A stretch of 64,000 nucleotides of DNA from Paenibacillus antri (GCF_005765165.1 NZ_VCIW01000011.1:1-64000); one strand, 5' to 3'. Positions 28,776 to 40,000 are shown, counted from the stretch's first letter. Numbers and translations: made by a program. Notes: a model not told the origin generated them from the letters alone.

Positions 28776-30533
28776 CTATTGTCGTGATGTCGTTTCGATC
28801 GCGTCGAACGTAAGCGGCCCCGTAGCCCCGTCGAGGACGACGTCGTTCGCGCCGGCCGCCAGCTTCACCCTGACCTCGACGGGCGCGAAGCGATTGCGCT
28901 CGCCCGGCGCGACTTCGACCTCAGCGGCGTCGCCGCCGTTCGCGCGGATGCGAAACCGCGCCGGCGAATCGGAGGCGTTGGAGACGTACGCCGTCACGAC
29001 GTACGTGCCGGACACGGGCACCCGCACGTTCGCGAACCGGATCGCCGCCGCTTCCTCGCCCGCGGGCAGCTTCGCGACGCCCCAGCCCGTCGCGAACGGG
29101 TTCGTCTCAGCTAGCGCGCCGCCCTCCGCCTGCGCGTTCTCCGCCTCGTACCGCGGCAGCTCGATCGCCGTCACGCTCCAGTCGTCGCCGCCGGCGCGAA
29201 TCGCGATCGCGTTCGCGCCTTCCGTAAGCGGCACGCGCGCGTACGCGTACCCCGTCTCGCCCGCGCCGGTCGGTGGCAGCGCCGCCTCGCCGGCGTAGAC
29301 GCCGTTCGCCGATAACGCTGCGGGAACGACGTCTCCGCTCTCGTTCGTATAATGCACGAGCAGCGCGGCCGTCGTCTCGACGCTCGAGGCGATCCCTGCG
29401 AACGACAGCGCATCGCCTTCGAGGACGGCATGCTCGGCGCGGAAGACGCCGGCGCCCGACGGCGCTTCGATCGCCGTATCGAGCGACAAAGCCGGCCCGA
29501 ACGAAGGCATCCCGTCCGCAGACCATACGACCTTCTGCGCGCGCGCCTTCCGGTTGTTCCAGCCGTCGGAGATGCCGCTCGTCGCGTGGTACACGATCCA
29601 GTCTTCCGTTCCGTCCGGCGACGTCGTGAACGAGTTATGCCCCGGGCCGTAGACGCCGGCTTCGTCGTTCATCGTCAGCAGCGGCGCTTGCGACTTCTTC
29701 CAGTTTTCCGGGACGAGCGGATCGGCGCCGGCTTCAAGCGTCAGCATCCCGATGCTGTAGAACGGCGTCCAACTGCCCGCGCCGGAATAAAACAGGAACG
29801 TGCGGCCGTTCTTTTTCAAAATCGCTTGCCCTTCGTTAATGTACGGCGGTCCGCCCGCGCGCTCCCAATCGAGGTCGGGCTTCGACAGCAGCACCCGCGG
29901 CCCGCTGATCGTCAGCGGATCGCTCATCGGCGCGATATACGTGTTCTGCGCGATGTTGACGTCGCCCTCCCAGCCCGACCAGACGAAGTACAGCTTGTCG
30001 TCCAGCTCGAGCGCGAGGCCGTCGATCGCCCACTTGTTCGTTTCGTCCGCGATTTGTCCGCGGAACGTCCACGACCCCATCGGGTCGTCCGTATCCGCTT
30101 CGAGCGCGTACATGCGGTGATTGTCGTTGAGGCCGTTGTCGGCGGCGAAGTAGATGTACCATTTTCCGCGTAAAAATTGGATTTCCGGGGCCCATAGATT
30201 GGCCGAATACATCGTGTCGACCGGCGGATACCAGACGACCTTGCGCTCCGCCCCGCGGAAGTCGAGCGTGCGCGATTTCATGACCATGACGTCCGCGCCG
30301 TTGTGCGTGAACGTCATATAGTAAAACCCGTCTTTGTATACGACGCTGGGATCCGGCGTATCGATCTCCGCCAGCGTGTTCTTGAACGTGCCTCCGTGCC
30401 CCGCGTAATCCACCGCGACCTCCGGCGCCTTCTCGTTCGCGCGCTGCATGATCATCCATCCTCCTAGAATCGCCAACGCCGCGACGGACGCGACGATGAC
30501 GGTAACCGTTTTCTTATTTCTCCATCGGTCCAT
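28776..30533 (-). CDS. GH43 glycosidase, probable alpha-L-arabinofuranosidase
   Basis: A 585-residue enzyme with an N-terminal membrane anchor or signal (about 8-29). The five-bladed propeller of GH43 carries the catalytic base Asp in TPDPSVVYKDGFYYMTFT, the second Asp in WAIDGLALE and the acid Glu in YINEGQAIL. APEIQFLRGKWYIYF is also typical. The C-terminal 150 residues form a carbohydrate-binding beta-sandwich of CBM6/CBM35 type (YEAENAQ, NASDSPARFRI). It sits in the sugar-uptake operon between the permeases and the sensory binding protein, so it should trim arabinosides at the cell surface. Exact specificity is inferred. Confidence 0.8.
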   Translation of the reverse strand: MDRWRNKKTVTVIVASVAALAILGGWMIMQRANEKAPEVAVDYAGHGGTFKNTLAEIDTPDPSVVYKDGFYYMTFTHNGADVMVMKSRTLDFRGAERKVVWYPPVDTMYSANLWAPEIQFLRGKWYIYFAADNGLNDNHRMYALEADTDDPMGSWTFRGQIADETNKWAIDGLALELDDKLYFVWSGWEGDVNIAQNTYIAPMSDPLTISGPRVLLSKPDLDWERAGGPPYINEGQAILKKNGRTFLFYSGAGSWTPFYSIGMLTLEAGADPLVPENWKKSQAPLLTMNDEAGVYGPGHNSFTTSPDGTEDWIVYHATSGISDGWNNRKARAQKVVWSADGMPSFGPALSLDTAIEAPSGAGVFRAEHAVLEGDALSFAGIASSVETTAALLVHYTNESGDVVPAALSANGVYAGEAALPPTGAGETGYAYARVPLTEGANAIAIRAGGDDWSVTAIELPRYEAENAQAEGGALAETNPFATGWGVAKLPAGEEAAAIRFANVRVPVSGTYVVTAYVSNASDSPARFRIRANGGDAAEVEVAPGERNRFAPVEVRVKLAAGANDVVLDGATGPLTFDAIETTSRQ

Positions 30534-30561
30534 TCCGTTCCTCCCCGCTCGCTGAAACCCC

Positions 30562-31425
30562 TTATTTGATGCCGGACTGCGTAATGGCTCGCACGAACGA
30601 CCGTTGTCCGAAAATGAACACCAGCAGCACCGGCAGCGCCGCGATCGTCGTCATCGCCATCAGCTTGCCATACGCTTGAGTATAACTGCCGTGGGCCATC
30701 ATGGCGATCCCCGCCGTAATCGTGCGCATCTCCGGCGACGTCGTGGCGTACAGCGGCCAGACGAAGTCGTTGTACACGCCCATGAACGTAAATATGCCGA
30801 GCGTCACCATGATCGGGACCGAAGACGGCAGCAGGACGCTCGCGTATACCTGCCACTTGTTCGCGCCGTCGATGCGGGCGGCCTCCTCGATCTCTCGCGG
30901 GAACGAAACGAAAAATTGGTACAGCAGGAAGACGCCGAACGCGCCCGCCGTGTACGGAAGCACCAACGCGTAATACGTATTAATGAGCCCGAACTGGTTG
31001 AACTCCAGGTACATCGGCAGGAACGTGAGCACGCCCGGAATCATAAGCGACGCCACGAACATCGGGAACAGCACGCGGCGCAGCGGCACGTCCGGGAGCC
31101 TTGCGAGCGCGTACGCGGCCATCGAGTCGATCCACAGCACGAGCGCGGTGCCCGCGGCGCCGGCGAACAGCGAGTTGAAGATCCACCGGGTGATCGGCAC
31201 GTTCATGAGCTCGCCCGTCAGGCCGTCCACGAAGTTGTCGAACGTCGGCTTCTTGGGGATGAAGTTCATTTGGCCGGCTAACGCCTCGAAGTCGTTTTTG
31301 AACCCGGTGGACAGCATCCAGACGAGCGGCAGCAAGAAGACGGCGGCCGTCGCGGCAGCGATCAGGACGAGGAGGGCGGTTCTTATTTTCTTCAGGTTCA
31401 TGTTCCTGTTCATGTTCATGTTCAT
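30562..31425 (-). CDS. Sugar ABC transporter permease, MalG/AraQ type
   Basis: A 287-residue inner-membrane permease with six helices and the EAA loop (FPREIEEAARIDGANKWQVY) that contacts the ATPase. No ATPase is encoded here, so a shared MsmX-type protein is expected. The gene begins with hexanucleotide repeats that encode alternating Met and Asn (MNMNMNRNMN). GGAAGGAG lies 7 bases ahead of the first ATG. It is 4 bases from the stop of the other permease gene. Confidence 0.9.
   Translation of the reverse strand: MNMNMNRNMNLKKIRTALLVLIAAATAAVFLLPLVWMLSTGFKNDFEALAGQMNFIPKKPTFDNFVDGLTGELMNVPITRWIFNSLFAGAAGTALVLWIDSMAAYALARLPDVPLRRVLFPMFVASLMIPGVLTFLPMYLEFNQFGLINTYYALVLPYTAGAFGVFLLYQFFVSFPREIEEAARIDGANKWQVYASVLLPSSVPIMVTLGIFTFMGVYNDFVWPLYATTSPEMRTITAGIAMMAHGSYTQAYGKLMAMTTIAALPVLLVFIFGQRSFVRAITQSGIK
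31396..31425 (-). repeat. ATGAAC hexanucleotide repeat at a start codon
   Basis: Five 6-base units (ATGAAC x3, AGGAAC, ATGAAC) open the permease gene. Copy changes keep the frame and would only change the number of start codons. Confidence 0.85.
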
Positions 31426-31429
31426 GGCG

Positions 31430-32323
31430 CTACTCCTTCCTTCCGTAAGTCAGGCGGTATTGAACGACCGACACCGCCATGATGAGCAGCGCCATCAGGA
31501 CGGCCATGGCGGACGCGGAGCCGAGCTCCTTGCGGATGAACGCCTGATCGAGAATGTTGATGAGCAGCACCTTCGTGCTGTCGCCGGGGCCGCCGCGCGT
31601 CAGCAGGAACGGTTGGGCGTAGATATTGAACGACGCGATCGTCGACGTGATCAAGACGAAGAGCATGACCGGACGGATCGACGGCAGCGTAATGGCGACG
31701 AATTTGCGCCATGCGTTCGCGCCGTCGATGGAGGCCGCTTCGTAATGGTCCTCCGGCACCTCGTTGAGCGCGTTAATGAAGATGACCATATTAAAGCCGA
31801 TCGTCCACCAGAGCGTCGCCAGCACGAGGGCGATCCACGCCCACGGCCGGCCGGTCAGCCACGGCGCCGGGTCGAGGCTGAGCTTGGCTAAGAAGCTGTT
31901 GATGAAGCCGGCGTTCGTATCGAACATCATGAGCCAAATAACGGCCATCACCGACGCGGACAGCGCGTACGGCAGGAAGTAGAAGGTGCGGAACAACCCC
32001 CGGATGCGGCGGGGCAGCGCGTTCACGAGCAGCGACAAGGCGAGCCCGAGAGCGATTAGGAGCGGTACGGAATAGATCACGAATTGCAGCGTCGCCCACA
32101 AGCCGTTGAAGAACAGGCTGTTCAGGTATGTTCCGGGAGTGAAGATGCTTGCGTAGTGTTGGAAGCCGACGAACGGATGCTCCTTCGAGAGCAGTTCGAA
32201 TTCATGAAGACTGATGTAGATGCCATACAGGATCGGGATGAGCAAGAACAGCGCGAAGCACGCCAAATACGGAAGCACGAACAACGACGAAGTAAACCGG
32301 GACCGCCAGGACGCCCTCAGCAA
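31430..32323 (-). CDS. Sugar ABC transporter permease, MalF/AraP type
   Basis: A 297-residue permease with six helices and an EAA loop (VPEDHYEAASIDGANAWRKF). The frame extends upstream to 32398, but that part lies in a transcription terminator. The TTG at 32323, with AAAGGAGG 8 bases ahead, is the likely start. It pairs with the downstream permease. Transcription reaching it must pass the terminator after the binding-protein gene, which would give less permease than binding protein. Confidence 0.88.
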   Translation of the reverse strand: MLRASWRSRFTSSLFVLPYLACFALFLLIPILYGIYISLHEFELLSKEHPFVGFQHYASIFTPGTYLNSLFFNGLWATLQFVIYSVPLLIALGLALSLLVNALPRRIRGLFRTFYFLPYALSASVMAVIWLMMFDTNAGFINSFLAKLSLDPAPWLTGRPWAWIALVLATLWWTIGFNMVIFINALNEVPEDHYEAASIDGANAWRKFVAITLPSIRPVMLFVLITSTIASFNIYAQPFLLTRGGPGDSTKVLLINILDQAFIRKELGSASAMAVLMALLIMAVSVVQYRLTYGRKE

Positions 32324-32359
32324 TACCGCCGCCTCCTTTGTTTGAGATTGATGGGGAAA

Positions 32360-32390
32360 AAGACGGGAGACTCGTTCGCTCTCCCGTCTT
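32360..32390 (-). terminator. Intra-operon terminator between binding protein and permeases
   Basis: AAGACGGGAGA pairs with TCTCCCGTCTT. The minus-strand side runs into TTTTTCCCC. It lies between the first binding-protein gene and the permease genes, so it probably attenuates the latter. Confidence 0.8.
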
Positions 32391-32410
32391 CTTCGCATGC
32401 GTCGTTTCGG

Positions 32411-33718
32411 TTACTTGCCGATCGCCTGCCGCGACTTCGCGACGGCGTCGTCCATCGCCTGCTGCGGGTCCTTCTCGCCGAGCAGCGCGCTGCTGAGCTC
32501 GCCCCAGATCGGCTCGGAGATCGTCGGCCAGTTGAGCACGTTCGGCGCGAACTGCACGTGCGGGAAGCTGCCTGCGATCGCGCTGTTCGGCAGCGCCTTG
32601 AACTCCTCGCTCTCGAGCATCGGCTTCGACGCGAGCGCCTGGCCCGACTTCGCCCACTCGATCGAATTCGACGCCACGTACTTGAGGAAGTCGCCGACCG
32701 CGTCGATCGTCGCTTCGTCCTTCAAGCTGGCCGGGATGACGAAGTTATGCGAGCCGCCGAAGACGGCTTGCTTCGCCTTGCCGAGCTGCGGCATCGGCGC
32801 GAGGCCGTAGTTGATGCCGGCTTCGTCGAACTGCCCCTTCATCCACGGGCCGTTGAACTGAATCGCGTTCTTGCCTTGGAGGAACAACGTGTTCTCGCCG
32901 TCCTGCTGTACGTTGCCTGGAGAGATGCCGCGGTCGACGAGGCTGCGCATCCATTGGATCATCTCGACCGCTTCCGGCGAGTTGTACGCGACGTCGCTGC
33001 CGTTCCACAGCTCGCCGCCGTTCTGCCAGACGAGCGTCGGGAAGATGAACTGCTGCGGCCAGAGCGTCGGCAGCACGTACCCGTATACGCCGGCGTTCGC
33101 GTCCGTCAGCTTCGTCACCGCCGCCTCGAACTCTTCCATATTCGTCGGAGGGGCGGCGATGCCGGCCTTTTGGAACAGGTCCTTGTTGTAGTACATGACC
33201 AGCGGGTGAATGTCGAGCGGGATACCATACCACTTGCCGTCGATCGTCGAATATTCGACCGGCGCTTCGACGTAGTCCGCTTTGTTGATGCCTGCGGCGT
33301 CGGCCAGCGGCTCCATCGGCGCGAGCTGGCCCTTGCTGACGTAGGTCGGGATTTGGTCCACGTGCATGATCATCAGGTCGGGGCGTTCGCTCTCCGTGCT
33401 GAGCGCCACGTCGAGCTGCTTATAATATTCGCCGTTCGGCTGGATGACGAAGTTCACCTTCACGCCGTCCTGCGACGCGTTGTACTTATCCACCATCTCC
33501 TGCATGAACGGGCCGTCCGCGCCGGAGAACGGCGACCAGAACAGCACCTCCGTCGTGCCGCCGCCCCCGCCGCCGCTATTGCCGCCGGATGTCGACGTGC
33601 CGCCTCCGGCATCGCCGCCTCCGCCCGTACCGCCTCCGCCGCCTCCGGAGCACGCCGTGACGGTCATCGCCCCGGCGATCAGCAGCGCCGTAAGGCCGAA
33701 CTTTCGTTTGTCGTTCAT
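32411..33718 (-). CDS. Extracellular sugar-binding lipoprotein (first copy, operon head)
   Basis: A 435-residue family 1 solute-binding protein with a lipobox (TVTAC, Cys 23) and then an unusual Gly/Ser/Thr-rich linker of about 30 residues that would hold it away from the membrane. VLFWSPFSGADGPFMQEMVDKY and YGIPLDIHPLVMYYNKDLF mark the family. First gene of the uptake operon and the probable delivery protein for the two permeases. Start ATG behind an AGGGGGAAACAGGAA leader. A CcpA-type element lies just upstream. Confidence 0.9.
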   Translation of the reverse strand: MNDKRKFGLTALLIAGAMTVTACSGGGGGGTGGGGDAGGGTSTSGGNSGGGGGGTTEVLFWSPFSGADGPFMQEMVDKYNASQDGVKVNFVIQPNGEYYKQLDVALSTESERPDLMIMHVDQIPTYVSKGQLAPMEPLADAAGINKADYVEAPVEYSTIDGKWYGIPLDIHPLVMYYNKDLFQKAGIAAPPTNMEEFEAAVTKLTDANAGVYGYVLPTLWPQQFIFPTLVWQNGGELWNGSDVAYNSPEAVEMIQWMRSLVDRGISPGNVQQDGENTLFLQGKNAIQFNGPWMKGQFDEAGINYGLAPMPQLGKAKQAVFGGSHNFVIPASLKDEATIDAVGDFLKYVASNSIEWAKSGQALASKPMLESEEFKALPNSAIAGSFPHVQFAPNVLNWPTISEPIWGELSSALLGEKDPQQAMDDAVAKSRQAIGK

Positions 33719-33741
33719 TTCCTGTTTCCCCCTAGAATCGA

Positions 33742-33757
33742 ATGGTAACCGCTTCCT
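33742..33757 (-). promoter_or_regulatory. Candidate CcpA site (cre)
   Basis: AGGAAGCGGTTACCAT on the minus strand resembles cre elements of the TGAAAGCGGTTACCA form. It lies about 25 bases upstream of the binding-protein start, where it would act as a roadblock giving glucose repression. Confidence 0.5.
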
Positions 33758-33858
33758 TGCTTCTCATGTTACCGGGCGGGGGAAGGCGGAAGAATGGCGT
33801 TTTTTTGGGGGGACCGGACATTTTTTTAGGTGATGGATGGGATGCCGCCTCCGACTTG

Positions 33859-34046
33859 AAACGGAAATCCTCCCTCTAATTCGAACAGCGGGGCTTTCCT
33901 TGACACACCGAAACGGAAAACCTCCCTCTAAATCAGCTCCGCGACACGAAAATCGGGCCATCCGCCGAAATTAGATGGAGGTTTTCCGTCTAAACAAGCA
34001 AAACAGGCCGTTCCTCCTTGAATTAGATGGAGCTTTTCCGTCTAAA
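33859..34046. repeat. Repeat family C: four 23-26 bp palindromic units
   Basis: Units at 33859-33881 and 33911-33933 (AAACGGAAAACCTCCCTCTAA form) face units at 33969-33994 and 34021-34046 (the reverse complement form, beginning AATTAGATGGAG). The last two differ at one base in 26. Each unit is itself a near-palindrome (TTAGA.GGA ... TCC.TCTAA). No gene is seen in this stretch (33719-34090). Confidence 0.8.
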
Positions 34047-34084
34047 TAAAAAGCGCCCGAGCCGGAGGAGTCCGACTCGAGCGC
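34043..34084 (-). terminator. Terminator of the SLH phosphoesterase gene
   Basis: GCGCTCGAGTCGGA pairs with TCCGGCTCGGGCGC, then TTTTTATTTA on the minus strand. It abuts the last family C unit. Confidence 0.8.
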
Positions 34085-34090
34085 CGCATC

Positions 34091-37000
34091 TTACTGATTC
34101 ATGTAATACATAAGCAATCGATGCACGATCGCGGCGGCTTGCGCCCGCGTCGCCGGCTCCGCTGGCGCGAATCGCCCATCTTCAAGACCGGTGACGATGC
34201 CGGCGCTCCGAAGCGAAGCGGCTGCCTCGAGCGCGTAAGCGGCGATGTCCGCTTGGTCCGCGAAGCGCTCCGCCGCCCCGCGTTCGAGCGCGGCGCCTGC
34301 AAGCGATGCCGCACGGAACGTCATCGCCGCGATATCTTGGCGCGCGATCGGTTCGTCGGCGCCGAAGCTGCCGTCGGCTCGGCCGTTCGCGATGCCGAGA
34401 CGATACGCTTCCGTTACGACGTCGTAATGCCAATCGTCCCTCGCTACGTCCGAGAACGCGGCCGCCGCCCGATTCGTCTCGATCGACCCGAAGTCGAACG
34501 CGCCCATCAACAGCTTCAAGTATTCGACTCTCGTAATCGGGCGCTGCGGCTCGAATACGTTCGGACGTACGCCGTTCAAGACGTCTCTCGCGGCGAGCGC
34601 TTCGATGTCCGCCCTCGCCCACGGCACCGCGCCGATATCGTCGAACGATACCGCTCGATGCGCCGCGGCATACCGGCTAAAGTGCTTCGGCTCGAACGTT
34701 ACCGCACCCGTCGCTTCGTCGTACAGCGAAGCGGGCACCGCCTCCAACTCGCCGGCATCGGTAAGGTAATACACGACGACCCGGTTGGGGGCTTGGCCGG
34801 ACTTCAGCGCATAATTCATTCGAACGGTGACGCCCTTGGCCGTCTCGAACGCGGACACCGGTTCCCCGTCGACGACGATTTCGAAATCGTACACCGGGTT
34901 GTCGCCGATCCGCGCCGCCGCTTGCGGAGACAGCCCTTCGGCCGCGACGACGGCTACTCTGAATTCTGCCTCCGTCGCTCCCGCGAATCGCTCCAACTCG
35001 TCGAGCGTCGCCGTGACGACGGCGAAGCCGGCGTCGATCGCCAAGGACGTCTTCCTGCCGGCCCGCAGCGCTTCGACGACGGTTCCCGCCGGAAGCGAGA
35101 CGCGCACGGTATGGACCGTCTCCTCGCTTTCGGCGACCCGAAGGAGAACCGTACCGGTATCCGCCCCTTCGACGGCTTCCCCGAACGCTTCCTTGCCGAC
35201 CGACGCGCTCGCCACGCCTTCCTTCACCTGCGCCGGTATGATTAGCCCGCCGTTCGCCACTTGCTGCGTCGATTCCCCGGCGCCCGGCGTCGTTCCCGTT
35301 CCCGGGCTCGGAGCCGGGTTCGTACCCGGATTCGGATCCGGATCGGGATTCGTGCCCGGATCCGGGTCGGACGATCCGGGGTTCGCCGTAAACTTCCAAA
35401 TATCCGAAAACGCCTTCGCCCCATGCTCGTCTTCCGCGATCGCATACCATTCGTAATTCCCGGCGGTCAACCCGACCCAATCGAACGATGCGTTCGCTCC
35501 GCTTTGCACGTTCTCGACGGTCCCGATCGGCTGATCCGAATACACGTTCACGGCGAAATAATCGGTCGCGACCCGCTTCGTCTTCGGCGTCAAATCCAAA
35601 TCGAGCGAAAACTCGTCCTTGTTCGGATACTGTTCAGGATCGTAAAAGTTGTAATCGTCCAAATACGGCGAATACGTCTTGATATGCAACTTATTGTTAT
35701 CGATGTCGAATTGCATCAAGCGGATATAGCCTTGCCCGCCTTCCGGACCGCCTTGATAGTCCGCGAGCATCTGGTACACGCTGCGGTCCGGCGCGCCGTC
35801 TCCGTCGTCGTCGATCTCGTCGACGAGCAGCTCGGCGTCGTGGTAATGACCCGATAACACCGCGATCACATTAGCGTTCGGCACGACGACCTGCTCGTGA
35901 ATTTTGTCCGCGATCGGCGCGCGGTTGCCCGACACGAGCAAATACTCATGGAAGTTCAGAACGGCCATTCGATCCGGATATTGCTTCAATACCCGGTCCA
36001 TCCACGCGATTTCCTCGTCGCCGATGCCCCAGCCCATGTACAGGAAAATATAATCGTTCCCGTGCGAGGAAACCAAATCGTAATGCCCGCGGTTATTGTT
36101 GTAAGAGCCGCCGAACGTATCCTGACCCTTAAATCGGTCTTCGCCGAAGTAGGTCCAGTAATTGTCGTATGCGCCTTGCTTGCCGGACACGTCATGGTTG
36201 CCCGCCAAGACGCCGTACGGAATGTTCGCGTCTTCCAACACTTTCATGTTCTCCGAAGCGACGGCCCATTGATACGGCTTGTCGGCTTCGTCGACCAGAT
36301 CGCCGGTATGCGTCACGTATTCGATCTTCATCTCGTCTTTCTTCTCGGCGATCCACTCCACGATATCTTGGTAAATATGCGGATAGCTCTCCGAGTAATA
36401 TTGCGTGTCGGACATCCACACGAACGAATAGTCGTAGTCGTCCTCGGTCGGCGGAATTTCGTCCTGCACCATCAGCTTGATCCGCCGGTCGACCGCGTAA
36501 TCGCCTGCCTCCACCTCGGCGGTCAACGCGAAGTCTTCCGTTCCGGCGACTTGCGAATCCAGCGCGTTCCATATCTCCCCGATCGGGTCCCAAGCGTACA
36601 ACGTCACCTTACGGCCTTCGAGCGAATGGCCCTTCCATTCGACGCGAACCGGATCCGACTCCTTCACGGACGCGTCCAACGTCACTTCGAAACGCTGGTA
36701 CGGGAACTTGTCGACGGCGTCGTTGATCAGGTAGTCGCCGTCTACGGCAGCGATCTTCGCGTAGTCCTCGTCGCCGAACGCCTGCTCCCCGGCCGGCGCC
36801 GAATCCCGCGGAGGCTCCCGATCGACCGCGTTCAAGAAGCCCGCGAACCATTCCCTCGCGCCGGCGAAATACTTGAAGCCTCTCGAAAACGAGACGTCCA
36901 TCGTGTCTTCCGTCGGGTCGACGACCTTCACCGTCAACGACGCGGTCGTCGACGACACGGTTCCTCCGTGGGTCGGAGCGACGAGCGTCGGCGGCGCCGG

Positions 37001-40000
37001 CGTTTCGTCCGGGACGAAGAAAGCCGTCTCGACGAGCGCTTCGTTCCCGACCTTATCGAGAGCCGTAACGCGAAGCGTATGCTTCCCTTCGGCCAGCTCC
37101 CAAGAAGCCGTAGCGTAAGGCAGCGCGATCGACTTCCCGTCCAGCGTCGCGGCGATCGATTGTACCCCCGCGAGCGCATCGGTTACGGCGGCCGCGATCG
37201 TGAACGGCCCGCGATACGTCTCCCCTTCGATCACCGAAGGTTCGATGACGGGAGCGGTATTGTCCACGACGACGTCGGACGTCTCGACGCCGTACGTCGC
37301 GTGGGCGACCGCTACCGTATGCGTACCGTCCGGCACGGCCGTCGTGTCCCACGCGTACGCCTTGGACGCCAGCTTCCGCGCCGGGACGTCGAAGCGGAAG
37401 TCGACGACCGGATGCTTGCCGGCGCTGTCACCCATCTTGATCGCCAAGTCGCGCGTGGAAAATTCCGGACGCGCGTCGAACAACTCCGTACCGTCCGCAA
37501 GAACGAGTCGCACGTTGCGAACGTCGAAGTCGTCTTTGTTTTCCTCGACGCGATCGTCGAACGGAGACGCCTTGGAGCCCGCTCGGATCGATACGGTATT
37601 GATGCCGCCTTGCAGTCGGTCCGCATCGATCGGAACGGTCAGCGTCGTCCAGGAATTGACCGTGTCGTCGAAGATGCGCAATATGTCTTGACCCATGACG
37701 ACGCCGTTTTTGAAGTAGAAGTTGACGCCCGTCGTCTCGAACGCGAAGTACGCGTCGCTCTCCAACGCTTCATACGCGCCTGCCGAGACATCCGTACCGT
37801 CGATCGTCAGCGAGAGCTCGCTCGCCGGCGCCTGCTCGGCCGTTCCCCTTATGATGCGGGTGCCCGACAAGACGTCGCCGTCTTTCACGTTCAGTCGTAC
37901 GTTCGACGTATCGCGTCCGCTCAAAATCCGCACCCGGAACGGGTCCGTCGTTCGTACGTTCGCGCCGTCGGAGTATTCGAAATAATAATCGATGTAATGG
38001 CGGCCGATCAATTCCGGCGAATAAATGAGATAGTGGTACAGCGAATCGTTGAAGTTTTCCTGCAAATACCGCTTCGTATAGTCCGCCTGGCGGTCCGACT
38101 TATAGTACAGCGCTACAGTCCGAACGAGTCGGTCGTCGCGAATGTCCGCGGCCAAGTCCAGGTTTTCCGATTGATGCACTTCCGTAACTCCCGTTTCGTT
38201 CGCGAACGTCGGCGGTACCGGATCGGACGGCAGCGACGTCGGGATGGCGGGCACCTGCTCCTCCGATACGCTGCCCGGCGTCGCCGGCAGAAGGCCCGCG
38301 CTATGCTTGATCATCGTCGTGCCGCCGTCCAGCGGGTATTTATAGAAAATGCCCATGTTCGGCTTCGTCTCTTCGTCCGTGTCGTAATACGCCGCGGACA
38401 ACTCGAATCTCGTGTTCGTCGCGACGACGACGCCGCGCTTGCCGCCGTTCGCCATCCCGCCGGAGTACATGCGGAAAATATTTTCGTTTTCCACCAAGTT
38501 CACTCGATACAGCGCGTTGAAGTCGGCGACGGTCTGATTGTCGTTCGAGCCGTTGATGATCCAGAACACCAGCGTGTCGCGCGCCCCGATGATCATGTCT
38601 TCCCGGTCCGTCGGCCAGACGACGTCCGCTTCGGGACCCGAGTCGGTGTAGCGGTATAAGATTTTATAGTCCTTCAGGTTGATCGGGCTGTCGGTGTTGT
38701 TGTAAATTTCGATGAACTCATATCCGTCCGCTCCGCCGACGTTCGCGGAATCCGGCACGATTTCGGTCACGAGCAGCGGCGAGACGCGGGCATAGTCGAA
38801 ATCCCCCGGCTCGATGAACGCGGTATAGATCGGCGTCTGGACCGTCGTCTTGCTGTCGGCCGCCTCGATATAATACTGGACCGACGCCTCGGACAGCGCC
38901 GACACCGGGATCGATGCCGCATAGGCGTCGCCCGCCCCCCGGGTCATGACCGCGGATTGGAACTCGGCCGCCGAAGCTTTCTTGAAATACAGCTTTGCCG
39001 TTACGTCGTCGTTCCCAGTCGCCTGTTCGGCGTTCTCGATGTCGGCGGCGATCGCGATGGCTTGGTCCGACTTCCCGTCCGTCACCGGCGTATGCGCGAT
39101 GACCGGAGGACGGTTCACCGGCGTCGGCGCACCGGACGTCCGCGCCGGCACTTGCGATGCCGACACCGCACCCGGCGTCGCCGCTTCGGTCCCGGCGCTC
39201 GTCTTGACCATCCGGTTCGTCCCGTCGATCGGGTAGCCGTAGAAAATCCCTTTGTTCGGCTGCGTCTCGAGATCGTTGTCGTAAGAAGCCTCCGCCCATT
39301 CGGTTCCGTCCTTGGCGGCGATGACGATTTTCCGTTGTCCCCCGTTCGCCATGCCTCCTCCGCCTTGGATTCTGACGAGGTTCGCGTTCTCCTGCAGCGC
39401 TGCGCCGAAGTTCGCGTTGAACTGATCGACCGTCGCCGCCTGGTTTTGTTCGTTCAAAACCCAGAGCACCATCGCCTGCTTCGAAGGCAGCGGAATTTCG
39501 GCCAGCGGCGTCTCCCACGTCCATTCCGTCTCCGAGGTCGACGACGTGAAGCGGTAGAGGATTTTATAATTGCGTAAATCGATCGTCTCGTCGGTGTTGT
39601 TGTAGATTTCAATGAATTCGTACCCGTCCGAACCGTTGATGTTGTCCGTATCCGGCACCAATTCCGTAATGAGCAGCTCCGGAAGCCGGCCGAAGTCGAA
39701 CGTTTCGGTTTGGACGGCGACGGGTACGACCGGCGTCGTCTCGACCAACGCGCCGTTCCGGGCTTCGATGTAGTAGCTATGCTGCGCTTCGACAAGCGCT
39801 CCGCTCGGAATGAACGCGGTATACGCGTTGCCGCCGATCGGCGTCATCGGAAGCGGGCTGTACGCCGCGGCCGACGCCGGCTTGTGGTAGACGACCGCCG
39901 TCACCGCGTCGTCGTACACCGACGCCGTCACGCTCGCGGCGATCGTCGCGGCGAGCGCCAACCCTTCGGTCGCCCGGGTTTCGGTCGCCGGCGTATGCGC

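Noticed and set aside
35897-38659. 920-codon open frame on the plus strand
   Set aside because: Antisense to the giant SLH phosphoesterase; no ribosome binding site, no recognisable fold.
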